Assembly: GCF_000296815.2 (NCBI RefSeq)
Contig: NZ_CAIT01000004.1
Location: forward strand, 868,001 to 932,000
Length of the DNA stretch: 64,000 bases
DNA from: Fibrisoma limi BUZ 3
Lineage (GTDB): Bacteria; Bacteroidota; Bacteroidia; Cytophagales; Spirosomataceae
Direction: 5' to 3'
Part shown: positions 53,493-62,791 of the stretch, piece after piece
Layout of the letters: the number at the start of each line of letters is the position of its first letter
Position numbering within the stretch: the first letter of the stretch is position 1
Program-made: the position numbers and the translations under genes
The notes under the pieces: generated by a model
Database searches by the model: none
The model's input: the letters and a program-made list of their open reading frames with translations, nothing else
Told to the model about the DNA's origin: nothing

Positions 53493-54623
53493 TTATTTCA
53501 CAAAACGATCCAGATCGACCCGCAACGATAACTGGCTCGTTCCTCCGGCTGCGGGCGCGTAGCTGAACCGGCCATACGTAAGCTGAAAACCACGTGCCTG
53601 CACCGACGCCCCGAACGAAATACCGGCTCCTCCGCCACCCGTTGTCAGCTTGCCTTCCTGCCGACGCTGGTGATTGTAGCCCAGCAGCAGATGCACGTAG
53701 CGACTGATCAGCAACTCGGCTCCAACGCTCAGGTGTCGGGCCACTTTCTCGACCGTACCGATGGTTTGAGGGATAGGGTTGCCGTTCAGATCGTACTGAA
53801 CGTTCAGGTTCGGATCGTTGTAGGCCATATCGAAGCGATGCAGTTGGTGGGCGGTCAGGGTCAGGCGGATGGGCGCGTAACGAGGTTTGAGCGTTACGCC
53901 TGCCTGGAGGTCAAAGGGAAGGTCAGCGTCCGCCGGACCGTAATTTTTGAGCAGGTAACCCGCATTTTTAGCCACCAGCCCTACGGTAAGGTTTCCGTTC
54001 GGGTGTCGCCAGATACCACCCAGATCAGCCAGCACACCAAAGGCCGAATACGTCTCAATGGCCGATCCAACGGCTTTGACCGTAGCGCCCAGCGTAAAAT
54101 TGCCTTCGGTGCGGGCGTGGGTCAGGCTGAGGGCGTAGTCGTTGGCCGTAAACGTACCGAGCGAGTTGCCGACCGGGTCGGTGAGCGTAAACTGCCCGTA
54201 GGTCAGGTACTGGAGACCAAGCGCCCAGCCGGAGTTTTTTGTCTTTACCGGAATAGCGTAATGCAGGGTGTAGTATTTAGCAGCAGCCAGGTAGGGCATT
54301 AGGCTAATGGCCAGATCGTTACGTTTGGCGGAGTCGGCCAGCGCCGGGTTGTTGAGAAAGTATACGCCATCAGGATTCGTAGCCGAAGCGACCTGCCCGC
54401 CAAGGGCCGCGACACGGGCGTGAGTCGGTAAGTCCAGAAACGGAAACACCCGCTGCCCGCCGAGGGGCTGGGCCAGAGCCAACTCATGGCCGACGACCAG
54501 TAGCAGTAAAGTCAGATAAAGCCAACGCAAGGTTTTACGGAAGCAACGTTTCCGGCAAAGGTCCGAAAACCGGACTAAAGCCCAAAACCTACTTTTAGTC
54601 CGGCCGTGAGGCTGGGTGTCCAC
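53493..54623 (-). CDS. porQ: Type IX secretion system protein PorQ
   Basis: 376 residues from the ATG at 54623, which overlaps the upstream gene by 49 bp; a TTG at 54530 would remove most of the polar N-terminal extension. The signal segment (LRWLYLTLLLLVVGHELALAQ) is followed by GQRVFPFLDLPTHARVAALGG and NPDGVYFLNNPALAD, the PorQ/PorV-type barrel start. The remainder alternates beta strands and ends SLRVDLDRFVK. PorQ is an outer-membrane barrel needed in some species for processing type IX cargo. No other T9SS component lies in the window. Confidence 0.85.
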   Translation of the reverse strand: MDTQPHGRTKSRFWALVRFSDLCRKRCFRKTLRWLYLTLLLLVVGHELALAQPLGGQRVFPFLDLPTHARVAALGGQVASATNPDGVYFLNNPALADSAKRNDLAISLMPYLAAAKYYTLHYAIPVKTKNSGWALGLQYLTYGQFTLTDPVGNSLGTFTANDYALSLTHARTEGNFTLGATVKAVGSAIETYSAFGVLADLGGIWRHPNGNLTVGLVAKNAGYLLKNYGPADADLPFDLQAGVTLKPRYAPIRLTLTAHQLHRFDMAYNDPNLNVQYDLNGNPIPQTIGTVEKVARHLSVGAELLISRYVHLLLGYNHQRRQEGKLTTGGGGAGISFGASVQARGFQLTYGRFSYAPAAGGTSQLSLRVDLDRFVK

Positions 54624-55321
54624 TGACTTCCCTCGGTTTCGAACGACCGACCGGGGCCGCAGCCGCAGTCCATACCCATCGACGTTGGGCTGTTCCGGCG
54701 AACGTCATTGATGGCCCAGCGGACACCGGCTCCCAGGTAGATATCGAACAAGGTACGGGAGAAGGTGCGCCGGTATGGATCATAAAACGCAAACTGACGG
54801 CCGATCTTGACGTGTGTGCCTGCTACGTAGCGGCTAATCGACATCTGGCCGAGGTACCTGGGCGCCGAACTGGCCTCAATGGGTTGGTAGCTGTATTCAT
54901 TTTTTGTCACGTTGATCTGCTTCGCAAATCCTTCGATGGCCCAGTAGTTGCCCAGCGGAAAGCTGCTTTTTACGGCAATTTCTTTGCGTCGGTTGGTGCG
55001 GTAACGATTGGTGTAAAAACGAACCTCACTACGCGCCCGCCAGACTTCGGCTTTCTCAAAATCTTCCAGATCGGCTTCCAGCAGGGAAAGTCCTTTCCAG
55101 CCGTACCCGAATTCCGCCTGTACCGACGTTCGTTGGCCGGTACGATATTCCAGGCCAGCCTGAAGGGTGGCGTCCTGATCCACCAGGGCCAGCGGGGCCA
55201 GCTTGATAACGGCCCGAACCGGTCGCCGAAGCGAAACGGTTGAGTCCTGAGCCGTTGCGGTGCCTATCGTTGCCAGCGTGATCAGCAGCGCGGCTAACAA
55301 TATGTAGCGTGATTTTATCAT
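54575..55321 (-). CDS. Secreted barrel-like protein, first of a tandem paralogue pair
   Basis: 248 residues with a clear signal peptide (MIKSRYILLAALLITLATIGTATA). The mature part is made of alternating strands and ends in KVGFGL with a C-terminal hydrophobic residue, typical of outer-membrane barrels. VIKLAPLALVDQDATLQAGLEYRTG aligns with VVSVAPLAFFDLENTLTVGVERLL of the next gene. The Cys pair in MDCGCGPG is unique to this copy. Function unknown; resembles DUF3575-like proteins. Co-directional with porQ and its paralogue. Confidence 0.8.
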   Translation of the reverse strand: MIKSRYILLAALLITLATIGTATAQDSTVSLRRPVRAVIKLAPLALVDQDATLQAGLEYRTGQRTSVQAEFGYGWKGLSLLEADLEDFEKAEVWRARSEVRFYTNRYRTNRRKEIAVKSSFPLGNYWAIEGFAKQINVTKNEYSYQPIEASSAPRYLGQMSISRYVAGTHVKIGRQFAFYDPYRRTFSRTLFDIYLGAGVRWAINDVRRNSPTSMGMDCGCGPGRSFETEGSQWTPSLTAGLKVGFGL

Positions 55322-55372
55322 GAAAAGGTACAGGTTAAGAAGTAAGCTGGCAATACCTTACAATAGTTAACA

Positions 55373-56146
55373 TCAGAAAGCATAGCCAATCCGGAAGCCG
55401 GTTGATATGTTGGGCGTAACGAGGTAATCCAGGTTAAGGCCGTTGGTGAAACCACCCGACGAAACCCAGCGCTGGCCGGCATCGTCCGGGATCGATTCCT
55501 CGTCGTGGCTGATGGTACGTTGCCGAAAACCCAGGCCAATGTACACATCAATCAGCAGGCGACTATCCGCCGATAGGTCCAGAAATCGCTGGTGCCCAAG
55601 CTTCACATGACCGGCCCATACCGACTTCTGCACCGGCGACCGGAATCGCTGGTAATACTGGCAGGTGCCGTCTTCACAGGCCCGGCCCATCGTACCGGTT
55701 TCAAAGCTGTTGACCTGTTTATAAAACAAGTCGAACGCGACGTAGCGGCCCATCGGTTTAACAGCTACTACCCGGTTGAAAGGCGGTCGGCGCATGTGCC
55801 GTCCGCTGCCCAGATAAATGCGCCATTCGGCGCGGCCGCGCCAGGTTTCCCAGCCACCCGATTCGTTGAAGCGGCTGGACCGCCACATGTTCAGGGCGCG
55901 GGGCCCGTAGCCTACCTCAGCTAACAAGGAGTGTCGGCCGGCCAGCAACCGTTCCACCCCGACCGTAAGCGTATTTTCCAGGTCGAAAAAGGCCAGAGGA
56001 GCTACACTGACTACCCAGTGCGGACCGCGTTCCAGCGACCGGATGCGTAGGGTATCTGCACTGGCGACGTAGGGTACCTGCGCCAGAGCCGACGTAACAA
56101 AACCGGTCAGCAGACCAGCCACCAACAGCAGATGAAACCGGATCAT
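55373..56146 (-). CDS. Secreted barrel-like protein, second of a tandem paralogue pair
   Basis: 257 residues, signal peptide ending SALAQ (~22). It is homologous along its length to the protein encoded at 54575-55321: EVGYGPRAL against EFGYGWKGL, WRGRAEWRIYLGS against WRARSEVRFYTNR, and a shared GHVKLGHQ/GTHVKIGRQ strand. It ends FRIGYAF. Two extra Cys (ACEDGTCQ) lie in a loop. It overlaps the LVIVD lipoprotein stop by 4 bp, so they are probably transcribed together. Function unknown. Confidence 0.8.
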   Translation of the reverse strand: MIRFHLLLVAGLLTGFVTSALAQVPYVASADTLRIRSLERGPHWVVSVAPLAFFDLENTLTVGVERLLAGRHSLLAEVGYGPRALNMWRSSRFNESGGWETWRGRAEWRIYLGSGRHMRRPPFNRVVAVKPMGRYVAFDLFYKQVNSFETGTMGRACEDGTCQYYQRFRSPVQKSVWAGHVKLGHQRFLDLSADSRLLIDVYIGLGFRQRTISHDEESIPDDAGQRWVSSGGFTNGLNLDYLVTPNISTGFRIGYAF

Positions 56147-56895
56147 AGCGTTGTCTCGACGGGAAGTTTGCTGATGAGTTTCAATTGCTTTGCGTCGGCA
56201 TAACTGTACTGATAAATGCCGTCCTTGCCCGTTACGATGAGCCGCTGCTGCTTCGGAATAACGTCGTACGCTTTAACGTCGGTCAGGAACTGAACCTCTC
56301 TGATATCCAGCGGATTCGTAGCGTCCAGCACCCGCAGGCCATAGTCTCCCTCCGTCACGAACAGCAGATTCCCGTCGACGCCCAGCCCGTGCGGACTTCG
56401 CATGGGGTAGCTGCGCATCAGCTTTGGCGTTCGCAGGTCGGTGATATCCAGTACGTCCAGTACATTGGCCGCGACTGGATTTCGGCAGGCCGTACCACTG
56501 CGCAGCGTGACATAGGCGTAGTTCCCCTGCACCACCACCGGATCGCAGCTCAGGACGTGGTTGTATTGGGATACGAAACTCGGCTGACCGTTCGGACCGA
56601 TCGCGTAGATGAACATACCCGTCTGGGTGCCGATGAACAGGTGATTGCCATACGGAAATATGGTCTCCACGCCAAAGCCCAGCTTGGTTTTCTGGCCGAG
56701 CTTCGGGTTTGTGTTCTGGGTAATGTCGTAGGCCTGTAAGCTCGTGTTGGTCACAATGTACAGGTTGTTGCCGGCCACGGTGAAGCGAGCCGTTGAGCCA
56801 CCGGTGCCCGCGCCCGGCGAAACAGAGTCACTGCTGCCTTCCGAGCAGGCGTTCAGCACAACGGCGCAAAGCAGCACAAAAAGAATAGGTTTCAT
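56143..56895 (-). CDS. LVIVD-repeat lipoprotein
   Basis: 250 residues from the ATG at 56895 (MKPILFVLLCAVVLNACSEG, lipobox LNAC); a longer frame from 56934 lacks signal-peptide character at its start. LVIVD-type beta-propeller blades are visible: NNLYIVTNTSLQAYDITQNTNP, NVLDVLDITDLRTPKL, NLLFVTEGDYGLRVLDATNPLDI, and QRLIVTGKDGIYQYSYAD. It is presumably a surface or periplasmic lipoprotein. Its function is not known, and it forms a pair with the next gene. Confidence 0.88.
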   Translation of the reverse strand: MKPILFVLLCAVVLNACSEGSSDSVSPGAGTGGSTARFTVAGNNLYIVTNTSLQAYDITQNTNPKLGQKTKLGFGVETIFPYGNHLFIGTQTGMFIYAIGPNGQPSFVSQYNHVLSCDPVVVQGNYAYVTLRSGTACRNPVAANVLDVLDITDLRTPKLMRSYPMRSPHGLGVDGNLLFVTEGDYGLRVLDATNPLDIREVQFLTDVKAYDVIPKQQRLIVTGKDGIYQYSYADAKQLKLISKLPVETTL

Positions 56896-56921
56896 AAAAA
56901 ACTGAAGGGTAGGTATGGAGA

Positions 56922-57473
56922 CTATCGGAAGCACTGCGGATCGGTCACTTCAGCCCTTTCCCAGCCGATAACGAGACCTTTCTCCGGATCAGGGCACTCG
57001 AACCGCACGTTGTGCATGGGTGGGTAAGCCGCGTAGGTGAAGGCATTCTCGACCCGCTTCGCCAGCCGGACGTTGCGGGGGTTGGTGATGTTCAGCGCCA
57101 CCAGATCGATGATGTTATCGACGTACAGAATACTGTCCTTGATGGCCAGTTCGCGGGCGCCGGGAATAGCAACGAATGACACCTTTGTTGGGCTGGCCGG
57201 ATCGCTGTTGTCCACAATGTGAATGCCCCGACCAACGTCGTTGATGAACAGGAACTGGTCTTTGATGTAAATCTTACCCGCCGTACGAATGGGTTGCGGG
57301 TCCAGCGTTTCGACCGTTCGAACCCGGTCGTAGGTGCTGTAGATGGGCCGGTACGTTTCCCGCCGGTCGGCGCCTGGCTCGGTAGCGGGAGAGATGTAGC
57401 AGCCATCCAGACTCAGCAGGCACGTGAGCAGGAGGGCGGTTACGTATCGTCGGACAGGGTAATGGTATGGCAT
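56922..57473 (-). CDS. Short LVIVD-like lipoprotein
   Basis: 183 residues with a lipoprotein signal (VTALLLTCLLSLDGC, Cys near 25). Two propeller-like units follow: DQFLFINDVGRGIHIVDNSDPASPTKV and DSILYVDNIIDLVALNITNPRNVRL. The C-terminus contains two Cys (RFECPDPEK and DPQCFR). It lies 26 bp upstream of the larger LVIVD protein and is probably a paralogue of it that now forms half a propeller, or pairs with it. Confidence 0.8.
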   Translation of the reverse strand: MPYHYPVRRYVTALLLTCLLSLDGCYISPATEPGADRRETYRPIYSTYDRVRTVETLDPQPIRTAGKIYIKDQFLFINDVGRGIHIVDNSDPASPTKVSFVAIPGARELAIKDSILYVDNIIDLVALNITNPRNVRLAKRVENAFTYAAYPPMHNVRFECPDPEKGLVIGWERAEVTDPQCFR

Positions 57474-57528
57474 AGGCGCAGGAGGTTGCGGACAATTTGC
57501 AACATAGATTCAACTATATTCTAATCGG

Positions 57529-57556
57529 TTGGAATCGTAAAGAAAATTTAACTTTG
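57529..57556 (+). promoter_or_regulatory. Candidate Bacteroidota promoter of the acyl-CoA carboxylase gene
   Basis: TAACTTTG (57549-57556) matches the -7 consensus TAnnTTTG. TTGG at 57529-57532 is a partial -33 element 16 bp upstream. The expected start is near 57562, about 26 nt before the ATG. Confidence 0.45.
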
Positions 57557-57587
57557 CCTTATCGATAGTTCGACGATACCTGACTCC

Positions 57588-59174
57588 ATGCAAACTGAAA
57601 CCCGTCCTGAGACCGATCAATCCTCAACATCTCATCTGTCAAAAACCGACATGCTGGCCCGCAAAAACGTGGAGGCTGAACTCGGTGGTGGACAAAAGCG
57701 CATTGATGCGCAACACAAGAAAGGAAAACTAACCGCCCGCGAACGCATTGCGCTGCTGCTCGACGAAGGCTCGTTCGAAGAGATCGGCAAGTTCGTGATG
57801 CACCGGACCCGCGATTTTGGTCTCGACAAAGAGCATTACCTCGGCGACGGCGTCGTGACCGGCTACGGCACCATCGACGGACGATTAGTCTACGTATTTG
57901 CTCAGGATTTTACGGTCTTCGGCGGGGCTCTTTCCGAAACTCATGCCGAGAAGATTTGTAAAGTGATGGACCTGGCCATGAAAAACGGTGCGCCCGTAAT
58001 CGGTCTGAACGACTCGGGTGGAGCCCGGATTCAGGAAGGCGTATTGTCGCTGGCGGGGTACGCTGATATCTTCTACCGCAATACGTTAGCTTCGGGCGTA
58101 ATACCGCAGTTATCGGCCATCATGGGTCCCTGTGCGGGCGGTGCCGTGTACTCACCGGCCATTACGGACTTCATCTTCATGGTCGAGAATACGTCATATA
58201 TGTTCGTGACCGGCCCGAACGTGGTCAAGACCGTGACGCACGAAGAAGTGACCGCCGAAGAACTTGGTGGGGCCAGTACGCACAGTACGAAGTCGGGCGT
58301 TACGCACTTTGCCTGCGAGAACGAACTGGCCTGTATCCAGCACATCAAGCAACTGCTGAGCTACATTCCGCAGAACTGCGAAGACGAGCCGCCAATGCTG
58401 CCCTACGAGCCGCAGGACGAAAGCCGCCCGAACCTGAATACCCTCATTCCCGACAACCCCAACCAGCCGTACGACATGCGCGAGGTGATCGACGAGCTGG
58501 TCGATGCGGGGACATTCCTGGAAGTACATAAGAATTTTGCGGAAAATATCGTCGTTGGTTTCGCCCGGATCGGCGGACGTAGTATTGGCGTGGTTGGTAA
58601 CCAGCCGGCGGTGCTGGCCGGGGTGCTGGACATTAACGCCAGCACGAAAGCCGCCCGGTTCGTGCGGTTCTGCGACTCGTTCAACGTACCGCTGCTGGTG
58701 CTGGAGGATGTGCCCGGCTTCCTGCCCGGCACCGATCAGGAGTGGAACGCCATCATCACCAACGGGGCCAAACTGCTGTATGCCTTCTGCGAAGCGACGG
58801 TTCCCCGCGTAACGGTCATTACCCGCAAAGCCTACGGTGGTGCCTACGACGTCATGAACTCCAAGCACATCGGCGCGGACATGAACTACGCCTGGCCGAG
58901 TGCCGAAATCGCCGTAATGGGAGCCAGCGGAGCCGCCGAAATCATTTTCAAACGCGAAATTGCCGAAGCGGAAGACCCACAGGCCAAGCTTCAGGAGAAG
59001 GTGCAGGAATACACCGAGAAGTTTGCCAACCCGTATCGGGCCGCGCACCGGGGCTACATCGATGAGGTCATCTACCCCGACCAGACCCGCCAGAAACTAA
59101 TCCGGGCGTTCAGGATGCTGGAGAACAAAGTCGCGAGCCTGCCCAAGAAAAAGCACGGGAACATTCCGTTGTGA
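57588..59174 (+). CDS. pccB: Acyl-CoA carboxylase beta (carboxyltransferase) subunit, propionyl-CoA type
   Basis: 528 residues, full length. The N-terminal half has [49 protein letters not shown] and [14 protein letters not shown]; the oxyanion/acyl-CoA pocket is [16 protein letters not shown]. The C-terminal half includes [16 protein letters not shown] and [19 protein letters not shown]. It transfers CO2 from biotin to propionyl-CoA (or another acyl-CoA) in the cytosol, with a biotinylated alpha subunit not encoded here. The next gene follows after 25 bp. Confidence 0.95.
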   Translation: MQTETRPETDQSSTSHLSKTDMLARKNVEAELGGGQKRIDAQHKKGKLTARERIALLLDEGSFEEIGKFVMHRTRDFGLDKEHYLGDGVVTGYGTIDGRLVYVFAQDFTVFGGALSETHAEKICKVMDLAMKNGAPVIGLNDSGGARIQEGVLSLAGYADIFYRNTLASGVIPQLSAIMGPCAGGAVYSPAITDFIFMVENTSYMFVTGPNVVKTVTHEEVTAEELGGASTHSTKSGVTHFACENELACIQHIKQLLSYIPQNCEDEPPMLPYEPQDESRPNLNTLIPDNPNQPYDMREVIDELVDAGTFLEVHKNFAENIVVGFARIGGRSIGVVGNQPAVLAGVLDINASTKAARFVRFCDSFNVPLLVLEDVPGFLPGTDQEWNAIITNGAKLLYAFCEATVPRVTVITRKAYGGAYDVMNSKHIGADMNYAWPSAEIAVMGASGAAEIIFKREIAEAEDPQAKLQEKVQEYTEKFANPYRAAHRGYIDEVIYPDQTRQKLIRAFRMLENKVASLPKKKHGNIPL

Positions 59175-59199
59175 TTAATTGATTGGTAAACCTATCCGA

Positions 59200-60384
59200 A
59201 TGCTTCAGCAACAAACCCAACTTGTTTGCCAGAAAGAGCGCTTTGCCCTACCTGACCATACGCATTACATCAACTGTGCTACCCGTGGGCCGTTCAGCCG
59301 GTCGGTGGAGCAGGCGGGTGTGGAAGCGATCCGGCGACAAACGAATCCGTTTGGCATAACTGCCCACGACTTTCTTTCGGCGTCTACGCGGTCGAAGGCG
59401 CTGTTTTCGCAACTCATCCATAACCCCGACCCCGAGCGGGTGGCCGTTATACCATCCGTGTCGTATGGCATGGCCGTTGTGGCCCGAAACCTGCCGCGCA
59501 AGCCGGGCATCGCTCGTGGACAACGTATTATATTGATCGATAGTGAGTTCCCCAGTGATGTTTATGCGTGGCAGCGGGTGAGCGACGAACTGGGTCTGCA
59601 TATCCACACCGTACAGATGCCGGACCGGTTTCCGCTGGGTGCCGAGTGGAATCAACGCATTCTGGAAGCGATTGACACCAACACTGCCCTGGTTGTGGTG
59701 CCGCCTGTGCACTGGATGTACGGCATCCGGTTCGGACTCGAGGCCATTGGGCAACGGGCCCGGGACGTAGGCGCCTGGCTGGCCGTCGATGGGACTCAGT
59801 CTGTTGGGGCGATGCCGTTCGATTGTGAGCAGATTCAGCCCGATGCGCTGATTTGTGCGGGGTATAAATGGTTGATGGGACCCTACTCGTCGGGCTTTGC
59901 CTATTTCAGCGACGCGTTTGACGATGGCATTCCGCTCGAAGAAAACTGGATGGCCCGTATTGATAGCGACCAGTTTCATCGCCTGACCGACTACCAGCCA
60001 ACGTATCGTCCGAAGGCATATCGGTATAACATGGGCGAACAAAGCCATTTCATCCACTCACCGATGATGGAAGCGGCCCTGGCGCAGCTTCTGGAGTGGC
60101 AGCCCGACCGGATTCAGGACTATTGCCGAACATTATTGGCCGATTCGCTAACCGATTGGCAGGAATTGGGTTGTCAGATCGAACCGGAAACCGGACGAAG
60201 CCATCACCTCGTGGGCGTTTGGCTGCCGCAGCAGGCCGAACCGCTGGCGATTCAGCAGGCGCTGCTGAAACGGAACGTATCGGTGTCGGTGCGGGCCCGG
60301 GCGTTACGTATTTCTCCGAATGTCTACAACGATGAGCGCGACGTAGTGGCCCTGACCGATGCGCTGAAACAGGCTTTGACGTAA
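59200..60384 (+). CDS. Class V aminotransferase-fold PLP enzyme
   Basis: 394 residues from the ATG at 59200; TTG at 59179 would add seven residues. The N-terminus has TRGPFSRSVEQAGVEAI, and the cofactor region is WLAVDGTQSVGAMPF with the PLP Lys in ICAGYKWLMGPYSSGF. The small-domain strand VRARALRISPNVYND closes the protein. It resembles cysteine desulfurase/kynureninase-type or isopenicillin-epimerase-like members, but the desulfurase active-site Cys loop is not obvious. The exact reaction cannot be assigned. Cotranscribed with the carboxylase by position. Confidence 0.85.
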   Translation: MLQQQTQLVCQKERFALPDHTHYINCATRGPFSRSVEQAGVEAIRRQTNPFGITAHDFLSASTRSKALFSQLIHNPDPERVAVIPSVSYGMAVVARNLPRKPGIARGQRIILIDSEFPSDVYAWQRVSDELGLHIHTVQMPDRFPLGAEWNQRILEAIDTNTALVVVPPVHWMYGIRFGLEAIGQRARDVGAWLAVDGTQSVGAMPFDCEQIQPDALICAGYKWLMGPYSSGFAYFSDAFDDGIPLEENWMARIDSDQFHRLTDYQPTYRPKAYRYNMGEQSHFIHSPMMEAALAQLLEWQPDRIQDYCRTLLADSLTDWQELGCQIEPETGRSHHLVGVWLPQQAEPLAIQQALLKRNVSVSVRARALRISPNVYNDERDVVALTDALKQALT

Positions 60385-60403
60385 TCACAGAAATCGCAAC
60401 GTT

Positions 60404-60523
60404 ATGACAAATGACCTTCCTCCCAAAAAGCCGGCTAGTCTGGTCAAAACCATACTCATTGGCTCAATCATCATTTTCGGACTGGCCTTATTGGTGGGGC
60501 TGATGGCTACGTTCTTTGCCTAA
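60404..60523 (+). CDS. 39-residue single-pass membrane protein
   Basis: Found by hand translation. It starts MTNDLPPKKPASLVKTILIG and has one strong hydrophobic segment (~16-38), preceded by a basic Pro/Lys-rich tail that should stay in the cytoplasm. It lies 19 bp after the class V aminotransferase-fold gene. Its length, start and clean hydrophobic profile suggest a real small membrane protein, but no homologue is known to me. Confidence 0.55.
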   Translation: MTNDLPPKKPASLVKTILIGSIIIFGLALLVGLMATFFA

Positions 60524-60604
60524 CGTTTGGATTGAGACGCTTCCTTCAGCAAATCATTTGATATATCTTTTTTGCCCTACCCGTTAAATGGGGCCAGTTT
60601 TACC

Positions 60605-62152
60605 ATGAATAGTTTTCGGAAATCCATTTGCTACGGCATCCTTTGTTTTGCTTTCCTGACCTGTAAAAGCTCGGCACCATCCGGTGGCATCAGCCGACAG
60701 GCGGAGGCTATTCAATCGCCAACGGTAGTAATACCCGGCGATTACCCCGACCCGTCGGTGGCCAAAATTGGCAACGCCTACTGGGCTACGGCCACCTCGT
60801 CGAACTGGTTCCCGGCCTATCCGCTGTTAAAATCCAACGATCTTATTCACTGGGAAACCAAAGGCTTTGTATTCGAAAAGAAACCGGATTGGGCCGATTA
60901 TTACTTCTGGGCTCCCGAGATCGCCCCCGAGAATGGGAGGGTGTACATCTACTATACGGCTCACAAAAAAGACGGCAATCTGTGCGTAGGTGTGGCCAGT
61001 GCGGATAAACCCGAAGGCCCGTACCGCGATCATGGCCCACTGGTTTGTCAGAAAGACGGGTCAATCGACGGCTTTCCCATGCGCGACGAAAATGGCAGGC
61101 TGTACCTGATCTGGAAAGAAGATGGTAACAGTGTTAACCAGCCGACGCCTATCTGGGCTCAGCCACTCAATGAGGAACGTACCGCCCTGACCGGTGAAAA
61201 AAAGGAGTTGTTTCGCAACGATGCTCCGTGGGAAGCGAATCTGGTCGAGGGGGTGTCGATGATACGGCACGGTGACTATTACTACGCCATATATGCGGCT
61301 GCCGGTTGCTGCGGCAGCGCCTGTACTTACGGCACCGGTGTCGCCCGCGCGAAAAGCCTGCTCGGACCCTGGGAGAAATACAGGCAAAACCCCATTCTGA
61401 CGGCTGAGCCGCTCTGGAAATGTCCGGGACACGGTACACCCATTGAGAAGGACGGCCGCCACTATTTTCTGTACCATGCCTACAGCGAGCAGGGAGGCAT
61501 ATTTGTCGGCCGACAGGCGTTGTTGCGGGAGTTTCGTTTCACCGACGATGGCTGGATTGCGTTTGAACGTAACGCAACACCGGCTGCCTCGGTAGCTGGC
61601 CAGTTCAGGGACGATTTCAACAGTAGTGAATTGTCAACGGCGTGGAACTGGTCGGTATTCCGCCAGCCCGTTATTCAGGTGCGGAAAGGCCAGTTGCAGC
61701 TAACCGCGCAGCCCGACAAGTTCGGTGATTATATCGGTCACCGCACTCTATCGCCTAACTATACGGCTCAGGCTGTCGTCGTGCCTCAGGCAAACGGTCC
61801 CCAAACTGGATTGGCCATCATCGGCGACGATAACAACGCCATTGGCGTTTCCGCGCAGGACGGACAGGTACGGGTATGGAGGCTCGAAAAAGGGAAAGAA
61901 CAGTCGCTGGGGACGGCCCAGGCTGGCAACACGTCGGCTATAACGCTGCTGGCGAAAGTCGAGAATGGCAGCCGTATTTCGTTCTCGTACAGTACGGACA
62001 ACGGCAAGTCATTCACACCCGTGGGTGATCGTTCCATCGATGGAACGTATCTGCCGCCCTGGGATCGGGCCCTGCGTGTTGGCTTAACGGCAAAAGGAAC
62101 GACCAGCCAGACCGCTCAGTTCGATAGCTTTTCGTTGAACTCAGGATTATAA
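60605..62152 (+). CDS. GH43-family glycoside hydrolase lipoprotein with C-terminal beta-sandwich
   Basis: 515 residues from the ATG at 60605 (lipobox FLTC, Cys20). The five-bladed propeller domain (~40-335) carries the catalytic base Asp49 in GDYPDPS, the second Asp in GSIDGFP and the acid Glu in NLVEGVSM. The C-terminal ~170 residues form a DUF1349/GH43-C2-like sandwich (DDFNSSELSTAWNW, PQTGLAIIGDDNN). It probably acts on arabinose- or xylose-containing polysaccharides outside the cytoplasm. No SusC/SusD pair lies nearby. It converges with the Lrp gene. Confidence 0.92.
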   Translation: MNSFRKSICYGILCFAFLTCKSSAPSGGISRQAEAIQSPTVVIPGDYPDPSVAKIGNAYWATATSSNWFPAYPLLKSNDLIHWETKGFVFEKKPDWADYYFWAPEIAPENGRVYIYYTAHKKDGNLCVGVASADKPEGPYRDHGPLVCQKDGSIDGFPMRDENGRLYLIWKEDGNSVNQPTPIWAQPLNEERTALTGEKKELFRNDAPWEANLVEGVSMIRHGDYYYAIYAAAGCCGSACTYGTGVARAKSLLGPWEKYRQNPILTAEPLWKCPGHGTPIEKDGRHYFLYHAYSEQGGIFVGRQALLREFRFTDDGWIAFERNATPAASVAGQFRDDFNSSELSTAWNWSVFRQPVIQVRKGQLQLTAQPDKFGDYIGHRTLSPNYTAQAVVVPQANGPQTGLAIIGDDNNAIGVSAQDGQVRVWRLEKGKEQSLGTAQAGNTSAITLLAKVENGSRISFSYSTDNGKSFTPVGDRSIDGTYLPPWDRALRVGLTAKGTTSQTAQFDSFSLNSGL

Positions 62153-62174
62153 CCCAAACGCTGGGTTGCAGCGG

Positions 62175-62663
62175 TCACAGTACTGAGTGGGTGTCTTTGA
62201 TGATATCCATAATGAACACGCTCTGGGCTTTCCCGATGCCTTTCACCTCGCCGAGGTAATTGATGAAAAAGTCGTGGTACGTCTCCATGTTCTCCGTAAT
62301 GATCTTGAGCATGAAGTCGTATTCACCGGCAATATTATAGCACTCGACCACTTCCTTGAACTGGGTGATACCGCTCACGAACGCGTGGGCGGTTTGTTTA
62401 TCGTGTTCCTTCAACGACACCAGACACAGTACCATCAATTTGCGGTTTACTTTTCGGTTGTCAAGCAGGGCTACGTACTGCCGGATGACTCCCTGCTGTT
62501 CGAGTCGTTTAATGCGCTCATGGGTAGGCGTGGGGCTAAGGTGAACCCGCGCTGCCACTTCGCGTACGGTCAGTTTTGCGTTGTCCTGTAGCAGCCGTAA
62601 GATTTGAAAATCCTTCTCATCTAATGCAAATAGAGTTGACTTATCTTGTTCTGGAATGGCCAT
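62175..62663 (-). CDS. Lrp/AsnC-family transcriptional regulator
   Basis: 162 residues. The N-terminal helix-turn-helix is LDEKDFQILRLLQDNAKLTVREVAARVHLSPTPTHERIKRLE (~15-56). The C-terminal RAM domain contains VVECYNIAGEYDFMLKI and HDFFINYLGEVKGIG. Members bind amino acids and form octamers. It is divergent from the MFS gene at 62792 with a 128-bp gap, so it may regulate that gene or itself. Confidence 0.94.
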   Translation of the reverse strand: MAIPEQDKSTLFALDEKDFQILRLLQDNAKLTVREVAARVHLSPTPTHERIKRLEQQGVIRQYVALLDNRKVNRKLMVLCLVSLKEHDKQTAHAFVSGITQFKEVVECYNIAGEYDFMLKIITENMETYHDFFINYLGEVKGIGKAQSVFIMDIIKDTHSVL

Positions 62664-62791
62664 AAGGAAAGCGTTGATTTATTAGTTTGTTCTACAGGTC
62701 TGTCAATATTAACGTATCTGTTCTAAAAAATGAATACTTCTTTTTTGTTTTTGCTATGATTTAGTCCTTTGCGTAAAACAAAGTGTGTTAT

